Assembly: GCF_003574395.1 (NCBI RefSeq)
Contig: NZ_QMJY01000082.1
Coordinates: 147,635-211,634 of the forward strand
Direction of reading: 5' to 3'
Length of the DNA: 64,000 bases
Source of the DNA: Tabrizicola thermarum
GTDB taxonomy: Bacteria > Pseudomonadota > Alphaproteobacteria > Rhodobacterales > Rhodobacteraceae
A program made the translations under genes and the position numbers. This document shows positions 17,692 through 27,310 of this stretch, in pieces. Positions within the stretch are counted from its first letter, which is position 1, and each line of letters starts with the position of its first letter. Below the pieces are notes generated by a model. The model was not told the origin of the DNA, did not search any database, and saw nothing but the letters and a program-made list of their open reading frames with translations.

Positions 17692-20016
17692 GTGGGCGAA
17701 CCACCGGCTAAGGCGCAGGGCAGGGTGGATCGGGCGGTTACAAGGGATGTCTGGCTGCGGTTTTCCCGCCTGCGTCGGCAACGCCGCGTGCAGACGGCGG
17801 TGACGCTCGGCCTGGTCTTCCTCGGCCCCGTCCTGGCCGTCGCCACCTTCCTTGCGCTCGGCTCGATCAACACCAGCGCGGCCTCCCCGGTCCTGCGGCT
17901 TATCCTGCTGGCCGACCTGATCTACGTTCTCGTCATCGCGGCCCTTGTCCTGGCCCGCGTTGCCCGCCTGGTCGCCGAACGCCGCTCCCGCTCGGCCGGG
18001 TCGCGGCTGCACATGCGGCTGTCCGGCGTCTTCATGCTGATCGCGCTGATCCCGACCGTCCTTGTCGCCGTCTTCGCGGTCCTGTCGATCAACATCGGCC
18101 TCGAAGGCTGGTTCTCCGACCGCGTCCGGTCCGTCGTCGGCTCCTCCCTCTCTGCCGCCCAGGCCTACGAGGCGGTGCAGCGCGACGACCTTGCCGCCGA
18201 TGTGGGGACGCTGGCCGGCTATCTGAACGAGGCAAAGCGCAAGTCGCCCTTCATCCGCGACGACCAGCTGCGCCCGCTCCTCTCGCAGGCGCAGGCCGTC
18301 GTCCAGCGCGGGCTGAAGGAGGCCTACCTTGTCGATGGCACCGGCGCGCTCAAGACCCGGGGCGAAAAGTCCTATCTCTTCGACTTCGAACCCCTGACCG
18401 CCGAACACCTGCGCCTCGCGCGCGAAGGCAACACTGTCCTGATCCCCGACTGGAAGAACAACGAATTTCGCGCACTCGTGCGTCTTGACGCCTATGCCGA
18501 CCGCTATCTCTACGTCACGCGAACGGTGGACGGCTCGATCCTGTCGTTGCTGGACGAGACGCAGGAAACCGTAAAGCTTTACAACCAGCTTGAATCCGAA
18601 CGCGGGCGGCTGCTGTTCAACTTCGGCCTGATCTACCTCGGCTTCGCGCTGATCCTGATCCTCGCCGCGGTCTGGCTGGGCCTGTGGTTCGCCGAAAGGC
18701 TCTCGCGGCCCGTCGGGCGTCTGGCGGGGGCGGCCGAGCGGGTCGGGGGCGGCGACCTTGACGTTCAGGTCACCGAGGAAGAGGGCGATGACGAGATCGC
18801 CTCGCTGGGCCGCATGTTCAACCAGATGACCCGCCAGCTGAAGGGCCAGCGTGCGGCGCTGATCGAAACCAACGCGCAGACCGAATCCCGGCGGCGGCTG
18901 TTCGATTCGGTGCTGTCGAACGTGACCGCAGGGGTGATCGGCCTCGATTCCGACGGCGACATCGACTTCGTCAATCGCGCCGCCGAAAAACTCCTCGACC
19001 TCGCCGGTGGTCAGGTCGACACGCCGCTTGCCGTCGCCGTCCCCGAATTTGCCGCCCTCTTCGACCGCCTGCGCGACGCGGGCACCAACGCGGTCCAGGA
19101 AGAGGTCCGCCTGACCCGCCGGGGCAAGCTGGAAAGCCTCCTCGTCCGCATGTCCACCCGCCGCAGCGAAACGGGGGATCTCGAAGGCTATGTCGTGGCC
19201 TTCGACGATGTGACCGATCTCGTCTCGGCCCAGCGGATGGCCGCCTGGGGCGATGTCGCCCGCCGCATCGCGCACGAGATCAAGAACCCGCTTACCCCGA
19301 TCCAGCTTTCCGCCGAACGCATCAAGCGCAAGTTCGCCAGCCAGGTCCGCGACCACGAGGATCTGGAACAATACACCGACGTCATCGTCCGCCAGACGAA
19401 CGACCTGCGTCGGATCGTCGACGAATTCTCGCGGTTCGCCCGGATGCCCGAACCCGACCGGCGCGATTGCGATCTGGGCGATCTGGTCCGGGGGGCAGTC
19501 CTGTTGCAGGAAAACGGCCAGCCCGGCGTGCGCTTCGTGAAGGACATCCCCGACGACCCGCTGCCGATGGAACTGGACGCGACCATGATCGGCCAGGCGT
19601 TGACAAATCTTATCAAGAACGCTGGAGAAGCGATTGAATCCTATCAGGAAAAGTCAAAACCGGCCGACTTTGTCCCCGAGATCCGCGTTTCGCTTTCGGC
19701 AGACGACAGCGAAGCGGTGATCCGCATCAGCGACAACGGCACCGGCCTGCCCCCCGACCGCGCCCGCCTGTTCGAGCCCTACGTCACCACCCGCGACAAG
19801 GGCACCGGCCTTGGCCTGCCCATCGTCAAGAAGATCATCGAGGAACACGGCGGCACGCTCGCGCTCCTCGATGCCCCCGTGTTCGACGGCAACGACCACC
19901 CCGGCGCCATGGCCGAGATCCGCCTGCCGCGCGCGCTGCGCAAACGATCGCGCACCCATGTCCCGCTGGGTGCCGCGCCTGCCGACAAGCCTCACGAGAA
20001 GGAAGCCCACCCATGA
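17692..20016 (+). CDS. ntrY: Transmembrane sensor histidine kinase NtrY
   Basis: A 774-residue inner-membrane kinase. Membrane segments occur near residues 35-57, 68-92, 107-130 and 305-330, the last flanking a periplasmic sensor region (about 135-305). They are followed by HAMP (LSRPVGRLAGAAERVG), a PAS domain (about 410-505), a HisKA domain with His528 in [16 protein letters not shown], and an ATPase domain with NLIKNAGEAIES, ISDNGTGLPP and GTGLGLPIV. Partner: NtrX. In relatives the pair responds to nitrogen and also to redox or respiratory signals. The start is uncertain: GTG 17692 has little ribosome site; GTG 17725 has AAGG 11 bases upstream. Confidence 0.95.
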   Translation: MGEPPAKAQGRVDRAVTRDVWLRFSRLRRQRRVQTAVTLGLVFLGPVLAVATFLALGSINTSAASPVLRLILLADLIYVLVIAALVLARVARLVAERRSRSAGSRLHMRLSGVFMLIALIPTVLVAVFAVLSINIGLEGWFSDRVRSVVGSSLSAAQAYEAVQRDDLAADVGTLAGYLNEAKRKSPFIRDDQLRPLLSQAQAVVQRGLKEAYLVDGTGALKTRGEKSYLFDFEPLTAEHLRLAREGNTVLIPDWKNNEFRALVRLDAYADRYLYVTRTVDGSILSLLDETQETVKLYNQLESERGRLLFNFGLIYLGFALILILAAVWLGLWFAERLSRPVGRLAGAAERVGGGDLDVQVTEEEGDDEIASLGRMFNQMTRQLKGQRAALIETNAQTESRRRLFDSVLSNVTAGVIGLDSDGDIDFVNRAAEKLLDLAGGQVDTPLAVAVPEFAALFDRLRDAGTNAVQEEVRLTRRGKLESLLVRMSTRRSETGDLEGYVVAFDDVTDLVSAQRMAAWGDVARRIAHEIKNPLTPIQLSAERIKRKFASQVRDHEDLEQYTDVIVRQTNDLRRIVDEFSRFARMPEPDRRDCDLGDLVRGAVLLQENGQPGVRFVKDIPDDPLPMELDATMIGQALTNLIKNAGEAIESYQEKSKPADFVPEIRVSLSADDSEAVIRISDNGTGLPPDRARLFEPYVTTRDKGTGLGLPIVKKIIEEHGGTLALLDAPVFDGNDHPGAMAEIRLPRALRKRSRTHVPLGAAPADKPHEKEAHP

Positions 20017-21404
20017 GCATTCTCATCGTCGACGACGAACAGGACATCCGCGAACTGATCGGCGACATCCTGCGCGACGAAGGCTATACCACCCGCCTCG
20101 CCGCCAATTCCGACGACTGCATGGCCGCGATCAACGCCGATCCGCCCGCGCTGATGATCCTCGACATCTGGCTCAAGGACAGCCGGATGGACGGGATAGA
20201 CATCCTCAAGACCGTCAAGCGCGACAATCCCGACATTCCGGTGGTGATTATCTCGGGCCACGGCAACATTGAAATCGCCGTCGCCGCCATCAAGCAGGGC
20301 GCCTACGATTTCATCGAAAAGCCGTTCAACATCGACCAGCTGATGGTCGTCGTCGCCCGCGCGATGGAAGCCAGCCGCCTGCGCCGCGAAAACCAGGAAC
20401 TGCGCCGCCGCGATGTCACTTCGGCGGAAATGGTCGGCTCCTCGCTGGCCTTCAAGACGCTGAAGGCCAATCTCGACAAGGTGACGAAGTCGAACGCCCG
20501 GGTGATGCTGACCGGCGAGCCCGGCACCGGCAAGGAAATGGCCGCGCGCTACATCCACATGCATTCCAACCGCGCCGCCGCGCCCTTCATCACCGTCTCC
20601 TCCGCCTCGATCGAGCCCGAACGGATGGAAGAGGTGCTCTTCGGCCGCGAAACCCCCGAACGCGGGGTCGAGCCCGGCCTTCTGGAACAGGCGCATGGCG
20701 GCATCGTCTATTTCGACGAGGTCGCCGACATGCCCCTTGGCACGCAAGGCAAGATCCTGCGGGTGCTCACCGAACAGCAGTTCACCCGCGTCGGCGGCGC
20801 CGACAAGGTCCGCGTCGATCTGCGCGTCATCTCCTCCACCTGCCGCGACCTGCGGGCCGAGATCGGCCTGGGGCGCTTCCGTCAGGAACTCTACGACCGG
20901 CTGAACGTGGTGCCGATCGCCGTGCCCTCGCTGGCCGCGCGGCGCGAGGATGTGCCGGAACTCACCCGGCATTTCATCGACTGGTTCCACAGGACGCAGG
21001 GCCTGCCGAACCGCAGCCTGTCGGAAGAGGCCGAGACCGTCCTTCAGACCCTGCCCTGGCCGGGCAACATCCGCCAGCTGCGCAACGTGATCGAACGTAT
21101 CCTGATCCTGGGCGACGGCACCGGCCCGATCGAGCCGTCCGAAATCCCCGGCACCGAGCCGAAGGTCGAAGCCGAAAGCCCGCTCTCGCTGTCCGGCACC
21201 ATCGCCACGCTGCCCCTGCGCGAGGCGCGCGAGCTGTTCGAACGCGAATACCTGCTGACCCAGATCAACCGCTTCGGCGGCAACATCAGCCGCACGGCCA
21301 GTTTCGTCGGCATGGAGCGGTCCGCCCTGCACCGCAAGCTGAAGTCGCTTGGCGTGGTCGGCTCGACCCGCGGGGGCCGAGGGACGGGCGAATTCGAGGA
21401 CTGA
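20013..21404 (+). CDS. ntrX: Response regulator NtrX
   Basis: A 463-residue regulator: receiver with Asp51 (LMILDIWLKD), AAA+ ATPase with Walker A GEPGTGKE and Walker B YFDEVADMP, and a C-terminal Fis-type HTH (GGNISRTASFVGMERSALHRKL). As in other alphaproteobacterial NtrX proteins the GAFTGA sigma-54 loop is absent; the region reads EEVLFGRETPERGVEPGLLEQAHGG. It receives phosphate from NtrY; its start overlaps the ntrY stop (ATGA). Expected roles, from relatives, are control of nitrogen metabolism, the cell envelope and respiration. Confidence 0.96.
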   Translation: MSILIVDDEQDIRELIGDILRDEGYTTRLAANSDDCMAAINADPPALMILDIWLKDSRMDGIDILKTVKRDNPDIPVVIISGHGNIEIAVAAIKQGAYDFIEKPFNIDQLMVVVARAMEASRLRRENQELRRRDVTSAEMVGSSLAFKTLKANLDKVTKSNARVMLTGEPGTGKEMAARYIHMHSNRAAAPFITVSSASIEPERMEEVLFGRETPERGVEPGLLEQAHGGIVYFDEVADMPLGTQGKILRVLTEQQFTRVGGADKVRVDLRVISSTCRDLRAEIGLGRFRQELYDRLNVVPIAVPSLAARREDVPELTRHFIDWFHRTQGLPNRSLSEEAETVLQTLPWPGNIRQLRNVIERILILGDGTGPIEPSEIPGTEPKVEAESPLSLSGTIATLPLREARELFEREYLLTQINRFGGNISRTASFVGMERSALHRKLKSLGVVGSTRGGRGTGEFED

Positions 21405-21481
21405 CCGCGCCTCCCCCCGAACATTGACCCTTCCGCGCCGATCTGACATTCAGGCGCAGACGACGGGTCGCGGAGAATCTG

Positions 21482-22858
21482 ATGAAGGTCATCATCTGCG
21501 GGGCGGGTCAGGTCGGCTGGCAGATCGCCCGCCACCTGTCCGGCGAAAAGAACGACGTCACCCTTGTCGACACGAACGCCGATCTTGTCCGCCGGGCGAC
21601 CGATACGCTGGATGTGCAGGGCGTGGTAGGCTTTGCCAGCCACCCGGACGTGCTGGAAAAGGCAGGTGCCCGCGACGCCGACATGCTGATCGCCGCCACC
21701 CATTCCGACGAGGTGAACATGGTCACCTGCCAGGTGGCCCATACCGTCTTCGACATCACCCGCAAGATCGCCCGCATCCGCGCGCAGAACTACCTCGACC
21801 CGCTCTATGGCAAGCTGACCAACCAGGACGGCCTGGCGATCGACGTCGTCATCTCTCCCGAACGCGAGGTCGCCGAGGCCGCCTTGCAGCGCCTTGCCGC
21901 GCCTGCCACCTTCGACACCGAAAGTTTCATGGGCGGGCGCGCGCAGTTGCTGGGCCTTGCGTTGACCGAGGACTGTCCCGTCCTCAACACGCCGCTGCGG
22001 CAGCTGAACGACCTGTTCCACACCCTGCGCGCCATCGTCGTCGGCATCCGGCGCGAGGGTCGGCTGTTCGCTCCCGACCCCGGCGACCAGCTTTACGCCG
22101 AGGACCAGATCTATGTCTTCACCCATGTCGAGGACGTGAACCGCGCCCTGGAAATCTTTGGCAAGAAAACGAAAAAAAAGGAACGTGTCGTCATCATCGG
22201 GGGGGGCAACGTCGGGTTGGCGGTGGCGCGCGCGCTGGAAGCCCGCACCGACCGCATCCGCGCCAAGATCATCGAGAAGGACCGCGCCACCGCCGAGATC
22301 GCCGCCGATTCCCTGGAACGCACCATCGTGCTGCATGGCGACGGGATGGATGCCGACCTCCTGATGGAGGCCTCGGTCGACCGCGCCGATGCGATCCTCG
22401 CCGTGACCGACGACGACAAGACCAACCTCCTCGTCTCGGTGCGCGCCAAGCAGGCCGGCTGCCAGATGACCATCGCGCTGGTGAACGACCCCACGCTTGC
22501 ACCCCTGATGGCGCCGCTCGACATCGACGCCTACATCAACCCGCGCGCCACCACCGTCTCGTCGATCCTGCGCCATATCCGTCACGGCCGGGTCCGCGCG
22601 GTCTATTCCATCGGCGATGCCGAGGCCGAGATGATCGAGGCCCAGGTCCTCTCCACCTCGCCGCTCTCCGGCCGCCTGATCCGCGACATCGAGTTTCCCG
22701 AGGGCGTGCTGGTCGGCGCGGTGATGAAGTGCGACAAGGTGCTGAAACCGACCGGCGATCTGCGGATCGAGACGGGCGACGTGATCGCGCTTTTCGCCAT
22801 GGCCAAGGACGTGCCCGAGGTCGAACGCCTTCTGCAAGTCTCGATCGACTTCTTCTGA
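21482..22858 (+). CDS. trkA: Trk potassium uptake regulatory NAD-binding protein TrkA
   Basis: A 458-residue cytoplasmic, peripheral protein made of two tandem RCK units. Each has a Rossmann nucleotide-binding motif (CGAGQVGWQIARHL at the start, GGGNVGLAVARAL near residue 240) and a TrkA-C domain. It binds NAD(H)/ATP and gates the TrkH channel encoded next. GGAG lies 9 bases before the ATG. The stop overlaps the trkH start (TGATG). Location just downstream of ntrX is conserved in alphaproteobacteria. Confidence 0.97.
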   Translation: MKVIICGAGQVGWQIARHLSGEKNDVTLVDTNADLVRRATDTLDVQGVVGFASHPDVLEKAGARDADMLIAATHSDEVNMVTCQVAHTVFDITRKIARIRAQNYLDPLYGKLTNQDGLAIDVVISPEREVAEAALQRLAAPATFDTESFMGGRAQLLGLALTEDCPVLNTPLRQLNDLFHTLRAIVVGIRREGRLFAPDPGDQLYAEDQIYVFTHVEDVNRALEIFGKKTKKKERVVIIGGGNVGLAVARALEARTDRIRAKIIEKDRATAEIAADSLERTIVLHGDGMDADLLMEASVDRADAILAVTDDDKTNLLVSVRAKQAGCQMTIALVNDPTLAPLMAPLDIDAYINPRATTVSSILRHIRHGRVRAVYSIGDAEAEMIEAQVLSTSPLSGRLIRDIEFPEGVLVGAVMKCDKVLKPTGDLRIETGDVIALFAMAKDVPEVERLLQVSIDFF

Positions 22859-24372
22859 TGCTGACGCGGCTTGCCGAACTGCCGCTGCTTGTCGTCCTTC
22901 TGGGCTTCTCCGGGCTCATGGCGCTGGTCCCGGCGCTGTTCGCGGTCGGGGCGAATGACCACGAACATGCCCGCAACTTTCTCTATTCCGCGCTGATCCT
23001 GCTGGTCATCACCGTGATGCTGGGCATCGCCACCGCCGCCTACAGCCCGCGCGACCCGGCGCGCAGTCACCTCGGGGCGCTGGTGATGGCCTATGCCGTC
23101 CTGCCCTTCGCCATGGCCCTGCCGCTGGCCGAGGCGCTGCCGGACACGACCCTCGTCAATGCCTGGTTCGAGATGGTGTCCTCCTTCACCACCACCGGGG
23201 CCAGCGTCTACCAACCCGACCGGCTGGCCGACTCGATCCATCTCTGGCGCGCCACGGTCGGCTGGTTCGGCGGCTTCCTCACGCTCCTGGCGGCCTATGC
23301 GATCCTCGCACCGCTGAACCTTGGCGGAACCGAGGTCATCTCGGGCCGGGTGCCCGGACGTGGCGCGGTCGGCACGGCGCAGGTCACGCGCACCGCCGAC
23401 CCGGCGCAGCGCCTGACCCGCTTTGCGCTGACGCTGTTCCCGGTCTACACCGCCCTGACGGTCCTGCTCTGGGGCGTGCTGATGATCCTTGGCGAAACCG
23501 GCATCTCGGCCTTGATCCATGCGATGGGAACGCTCTCCACTTCCGGCATCAGCGGCCAGCAGGCCTTTCAGGCGTCACAGGCCGGGATCCCGGGTGAAGT
23601 GGCGGTCTTCCTTTTCCTGATCTTCGCCATCACCCGCCGCGCGCTGCCCGGTATCCGCCTGGCCGATAACCGGCGACCGCTCTTGCAGGATCATGAGCTT
23701 CGCCACGCCGCCTTCCTGCTTGTGTCGGTCACGACGCTGCTGTTCCTGCGGCACTGGTATGCCGAGGACCGGGTCGGCCTTCTGTCCGAAGCAGATGCCA
23801 TCGGCTCGATCTGGGGCATCCTTTTCACCGCCGCCTCGTTCCTGACCACCACGGGCTATGTCTCGTCGGACTGGCAGGCTGCGGCCGACTGGTCCGGGGT
23901 CGGCTCCTCGGGCCTTGTGCTTCTGGGTCTGGCGATGATCGGCGGCGGCACGGCGACCACGGCGGGCGGGGTCAAGCTTTTGCGGGTCCACGCCCTTCTG
24001 CGCCACGGCGAGCGCGAGCTGGAAAAGATCATCCACCCGAACTCGATCGGGCGGGGCGGGGCCGAGGCGCGCCGGATGCGACGCGAAGGCGCACAACTGG
24101 CCTGGGTCTTCTTCATGCTCTTCGCCATCTCGATTGCGATCGTGATGGCCGCTCTGCTTCTGGCCGGGGTCGATTTCGAACCGGCGATGGTTCTGGCCAT
24201 CGCCAGCCTCACCACAACCGGACAGCTGGCCGAAGTCGGCGCGCCCCAGCCGATTGCCTATGCGATCCTGTCCGACCCGGTGAAGCTCATCCTTGGCGTG
24301 GCCATGGTGGTCGGCCGTCTGGAAACCCTGGCGCTTCTGGCCCTGATCCTGCCGGGGAACCGGGGCCGCTAG
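22858..24372 (+). CDS. trkH: Trk potassium channel subunit TrkH
   Basis: A 504-residue integral membrane protein, the K+-translocating subunit of Trk. All four pore-loop signatures are readable in order: SSFTTTGAS, GTLSTSGIS, SFLTTTGYVS and ASLTTTGQLAE, consistent with four MPM repeats and ten or more membrane segments. The start is the ATG at 22858 overlapping the trkA stop; the frame stays open upstream to 21349 but that part is opposite-phase reading of trkA. It forms a complex with TrkA. Confidence 0.96.
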   Translation: MLTRLAELPLLVVLLGFSGLMALVPALFAVGANDHEHARNFLYSALILLVITVMLGIATAAYSPRDPARSHLGALVMAYAVLPFAMALPLAEALPDTTLVNAWFEMVSSFTTTGASVYQPDRLADSIHLWRATVGWFGGFLTLLAAYAILAPLNLGGTEVISGRVPGRGAVGTAQVTRTADPAQRLTRFALTLFPVYTALTVLLWGVLMILGETGISALIHAMGTLSTSGISGQQAFQASQAGIPGEVAVFLFLIFAITRRALPGIRLADNRRPLLQDHELRHAAFLLVSVTTLLFLRHWYAEDRVGLLSEADAIGSIWGILFTAASFLTTTGYVSSDWQAAADWSGVGSSGLVLLGLAMIGGGTATTAGGVKLLRVHALLRHGERELEKIIHPNSIGRGGAEARRMRREGAQLAWVFFMLFAISIAIVMAALLLAGVDFEPAMVLAIASLTTTGQLAEVGAPQPIAYAILSDPVKLILGVAMVVGRLETLALLALILPGNRGR

Positions 24373-24540
24373 GCCGCTACCCTTCGGGCAAGCCGCCGCA
24401 TAACAGGCTGATTTTTGCGCTGGAAACTCCCGCGCCGCCACGACATACTTGACCTGCCGTGCAAGCCGGCAGCGACAGGGCTCAACGACAAACGACCACG
24501 ACGCGACAGTGAAGCGCTAGAAAAACAAGGCACACCAACG

Positions 24541-24774
24541 ATGGCCGCTGACAAGCAAAACCTGCAAGACGCCTTTCTCAACCATGTTCGCAAGGCCAAG
24601 GTTCCGGTGACGATCTTCCTGATCAACGGCGTCAAGCTGCAGGGTGTCATCACATGGTTCGACAATTTCTGCGTGCTTCTGCGCCGCGACGGGCAATCCC
24701 AGCTTGTCTACAAGCATGCCATCTCGACGATCATGCCCGGCGCGCCGATCAGCCTCTATGAAGGGGAAGACTGA
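24541..24774 (+). CDS. hfq: RNA chaperone Hfq
   Basis: A 77-residue Sm-like protein that forms hexamers and pairs small RNAs with mRNAs. Sm1 ([26 protein letters not shown]) and Sm2 ([10 protein letters not shown]) are intact; the C-terminal tail is very short ([11 protein letters not shown]), as is usual in alphaproteobacteria. ATG 24541 has AAGG 11 bases upstream. A 168-bp leader separates it from trkH; it contains a short hairpin (ctgccg / cggcag near 24454-24472) and a TTGACC at 24449, but no complete promoter can be assigned. Its 3' end carries AAGGGG (24761-24766), which may be the ribosome site for hflX. Confidence 0.97.
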   Translation: MAADKQNLQDAFLNHVRKAKVPVTIFLINGVKLQGVITWFDNFCVLLRRDGQSQLVYKHAISTIMPGAPISLYEGED

Positions 24775-24866
24775 TCTCCAGCGACCCGCAGGATGACGCC
24801 GACCTCCTGTCCGAAAGGGCGGGGAACCGGCTGCGAGATACCGCCGCAGCGGCCACCCGCACCTGG

Positions 24867-26105
24867 GTGCTGCATCCGGCGCTGAAATCCGCCAACACCC
24901 GCCGCCTGCCCGAACACGGCCTGGCCGAGGCCGTGGCCCTTGCCGCCGCCTTGCCCGAGCTTGAGGTCCGCGGCGCCGAAGTCGTCCGGCTGTCGCGCAC
25001 CCATCCCGGCACGCTTCTCGGTTCGGGCAAGGTCCGGGAGCTGGGGCAGAAGTTCAAGGCGGAAGACATCGGCCTTGTCCTGGTCGACGGCGCCGTCTCG
25101 CCCATCCAGCAGCGCAACCTGGAAAAGGAATGGGGCGTCAAGCTTCTGGATCGCACCTCGCTGATCCTGGAAATCTTCGCCGACCGCGCCCGCACCCGGG
25201 AAGGCGTGCTTCAGGTGGAACTCGCCGCACTCAGCTACCAGCGCACCCGCCTTGTCCGCGCCTGGACCCACCTCGAACGCCAGCGCGGCGGCTTCGGCTT
25301 TGTCGGCGGCCCGGGCGAGACGCAGATCGAAAGCGACCGCCGCGCCATCGACGATCAGGTGATCCGGCTGAAACGCCAGCTCGACCGCGTGGTCAGAACG
25401 CGCGAGCTGCATCGCGCCGCCCGCCGCAAGGTGCCGTTCCCGCTGGTGGCTCTGGTCGGCTATACCAACGCCGGGAAGTCCACCCTTTTCAACCGCATGA
25501 CCGGGGCCGAGGTTCTGGCCAAGGACATGCTCTTCGCCACGCTCGACCCCACGATGCGCGGCGTCGTCCTGCCGTCAGGGCGCAAGATCATCGCCTCCGA
25601 CACCGTGGGCTTCATCTCGGACCTGCCCACCCAACTCGTCGCCGCCTTCCGCGCCACGCTGGAAGAGGTGCTCGAGGCCGATCTCATCCTCCATGTCCGC
25701 GACATCAGCCACCCCGAGACGGTCGAACAGGCCGCCGATGTGACCGAAATCCTGACCAGCCTCGGCGTGCGGGAAGACACCCCGGTTTTCGAGGTCTGGA
25801 ACAAGCTCGACCTCGTCGATGCCTCGCAGCGCAGCGCCCTTGTCGCCCAGGCCGCGCAGCGCCCGACGGTGCTGCCCGTCTCGGCGCTGACCGGCGAAGG
25901 CGTGGAGGCGCTGCTGGCGCTGGTCGCGGCCACGCTGGACAGCGAACGCACCGAGACGGTGCTGCACCTCGGCTTTGACCAGGGCCGCCGCCGCGCCTGG
26001 CTGCACGACCAGAACCTCGTGCAGCACGAGACCCAGGGCGAGGACGGCTGGCAGATCACCGTCCGCTGGACCGCGCGACAGGAACTGCGCTTCCGCTCGC
26101 TCTAG
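24867..26105 (+). CDS. hflX: GTPase HflX (ribosome splitting); true start probably upstream
   Basis: A GTPase that in relatives dissociates stalled or stressed ribosomes. An N-terminal HflX domain (PGTLLGSGKVRELG, VSPIQQRNLEKEW, FVGGPGETQIESDRR) is followed by the G domain: G1 GYTNAGKST, G3 DTVGFISDLP and G4 NKLD. The first canonical start is GTG 24867 (412 residues), but it has no ribosome site and cuts into the first beta-strand (TRTWVLHP). The frame is open from 24762 and contains no ATG, GTG or TTG before 24867. An ATC at 24774, overlapping the hfq stop as TGATC, has AAGGGG 7 bases upstream and would give 443 residues. The stop is shared with the convergent CoA transferase (CTAG). Confidence 0.93.
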   Translation: MLHPALKSANTRRLPEHGLAEAVALAAALPELEVRGAEVVRLSRTHPGTLLGSGKVRELGQKFKAEDIGLVLVDGAVSPIQQRNLEKEWGVKLLDRTSLILEIFADRARTREGVLQVELAALSYQRTRLVRAWTHLERQRGGFGFVGGPGETQIESDRRAIDDQVIRLKRQLDRVVRTRELHRAARRKVPFPLVALVGYTNAGKSTLFNRMTGAEVLAKDMLFATLDPTMRGVVLPSGRKIIASDTVGFISDLPTQLVAAFRATLEEVLEADLILHVRDISHPETVEQAADVTEILTSLGVREDTPVFEVWNKLDLVDASQRSALVAQAAQRPTVLPVSALTGEGVEALLALVAATLDSERTETVLHLGFDQGRRRAWLHDQNLVQHETQGEDGWQITVRWTARQELRFRSL

Positions 26106-27310
26106 ACCGCCGCCACCACGCCCGCCGCCACCAGCCGCCCGATCTGTCCCGTCGTCAGGCCCAGGACATCGGCCAGCACGGCCTCGGTGTGCTGCCCCAG
26201 GCGCGGTGCCGGGGCAGGGGGCGTGCGCGGGCAGGCGCCCCAGTTCACCGGCGAGCCGGGCGCCGGATAGGGTCCGATCCCCGGTTGGTCCAGCAGGGTG
26301 AACATCGGATTGTCCGGCGACAGGTCGGGGTCCTCGCGCACCGCCTCGGCAAAGCTGCGAAAGACCGACCAGGTCAGCCCCGTCGCATCGAACAGCGGTG
26401 CGACGTCCTCCAGCCGGCGCGCGGCGAACCAGGGGGCGAACAGCGCCGTGATCGCCTCGCGTCCGTGCCAGCGGTCGCCTTCGCGGGCGAAGTCCAGCCC
26501 CAGCCGCGCGGCCAGCTCGGCCAGCGGCGCCTCCATCCCCAGCACCCGCACCAGTTCGCGCCATTGGCGGTCGGTCAGGCCGACGACCATGACCCGCCGC
26601 CCGCAGGCCAGCAGGAAATCCTGCCCGTAGGCCCCGTAAAGCGCATTGCCGACCTTGGGTCGGTCCACGCCGTTGACCGCCACTTCGCCGATGATGCCCA
26701 GATGGCCCAGCAGGGCCGCCGCCACGTCCTTCAGCGCCAGTTCCGCCAGCTGGCCCCTGCCGTTGCGCAGCCGCAGCCGCTCGGCCGCCAGCAGCGTGCC
26801 CACCAGCATCTGCCCGGCGATGCAGTCGAAGGCGGGCAGCACATGCGCCACCGGCGCGCTGCCCGGACTGCCGGTCGCCATCGGAAAGCCGATGCCGGGG
26901 TTGACCGTGTAATCCACCGCCGGCTCGCCCCGGCGCGTGCCGGTCAGGCTGACCATGATCAGGTCGGGCCTCTGCGTGACCAGCGCCGGGTAATCCATCC
27001 AGCCGCGCACCCGCAGATTGGTCAGGAACAGCCCCGCATCGGGACCGGGCGCGGTGATGAGCGCAGTCACGATCTCGCGGCCCTCGGGGCGGGACAGGTC
27101 CACCGCCACCGACCGCTTGCCCTTGTTCAACCCGGCCCAGAACAGGCTTTCGCCGCTGGCCGTCACCGGCCACCGTCTTGCGTCAAGCCCGCCCTGGATC
27201 CGGTCGAAGCGGATCACGTCGGCGCCCATCTCGGCCAGGGTCATCCCGGCGAAGGGCACCGCCACGAAGGCAGAACCCTCGATCACCCGCAGTCCCGCCA
27301 GAGGCTTCAT
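26102..27310 (-). CDS. CaiB/BaiF (class III) CoA transferase
   Basis: A 402-residue family III CoA transferase. Signatures are GLRVIEGSAFVAVPFAGM, MGADVIRFDRIQGG, LNKGKRSVAVDL and PAFDCIAGQML, where the Asp is the probable catalytic residue. The partner gene immediately upstream (4-bp ATGA overlap) encodes a mesaconyl-C4-CoA-hydratase-like protein. The pair therefore resembles Mct (mesaconyl-CoA C1-C4 transferase) and Meh of the 3-hydroxypropionate bicycle; related pairs may act on other C4/C5 dicarboxylyl-CoAs. The specificity is inferred only from the neighbour. It ends convergently with hflX in a shared CTAG. Confidence 0.88.
   Translation of the reverse strand: MKPLAGLRVIEGSAFVAVPFAGMTLAEMGADVIRFDRIQGGLDARRWPVTASGESLFWAGLNKGKRSVAVDLSRPEGREIVTALITAPGPDAGLFLTNLRVRGWMDYPALVTQRPDLIMVSLTGTRRGEPAVDYTVNPGIGFPMATGSPGSAPVAHVLPAFDCIAGQMLVGTLLAAERLRLRNGRGQLAELALKDVAAALLGHLGIIGEVAVNGVDRPKVGNALYGAYGQDFLLACGRRVMVVGLTDRQWRELVRVLGMEAPLAELAARLGLDFAREGDRWHGREAITALFAPWFAARRLEDVAPLFDATGLTWSVFRSFAEAVREDPDLSPDNPMFTLLDQPGIGPYPAPGSPVNWGACPRTPPAPAPRLGQHTEAVLADVLGLTTGQIGRLVAAGVVAAV

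Noticed and set aside
15973..19371. A 1132-codon open frame on the minus strand across ntrB, ntrC and ntrY
   Set aside because: It is the antisense of three clearly real genes; high GC with biased third positions leaves long antisense frames open. The translation shows no family similarity.
21349..22857. Upstream extension of trkH to 21349
   Set aside because: This is a reading of trkA in another frame; TrkH homology begins at ATG 22858 and no ribosome site lies at 21349.
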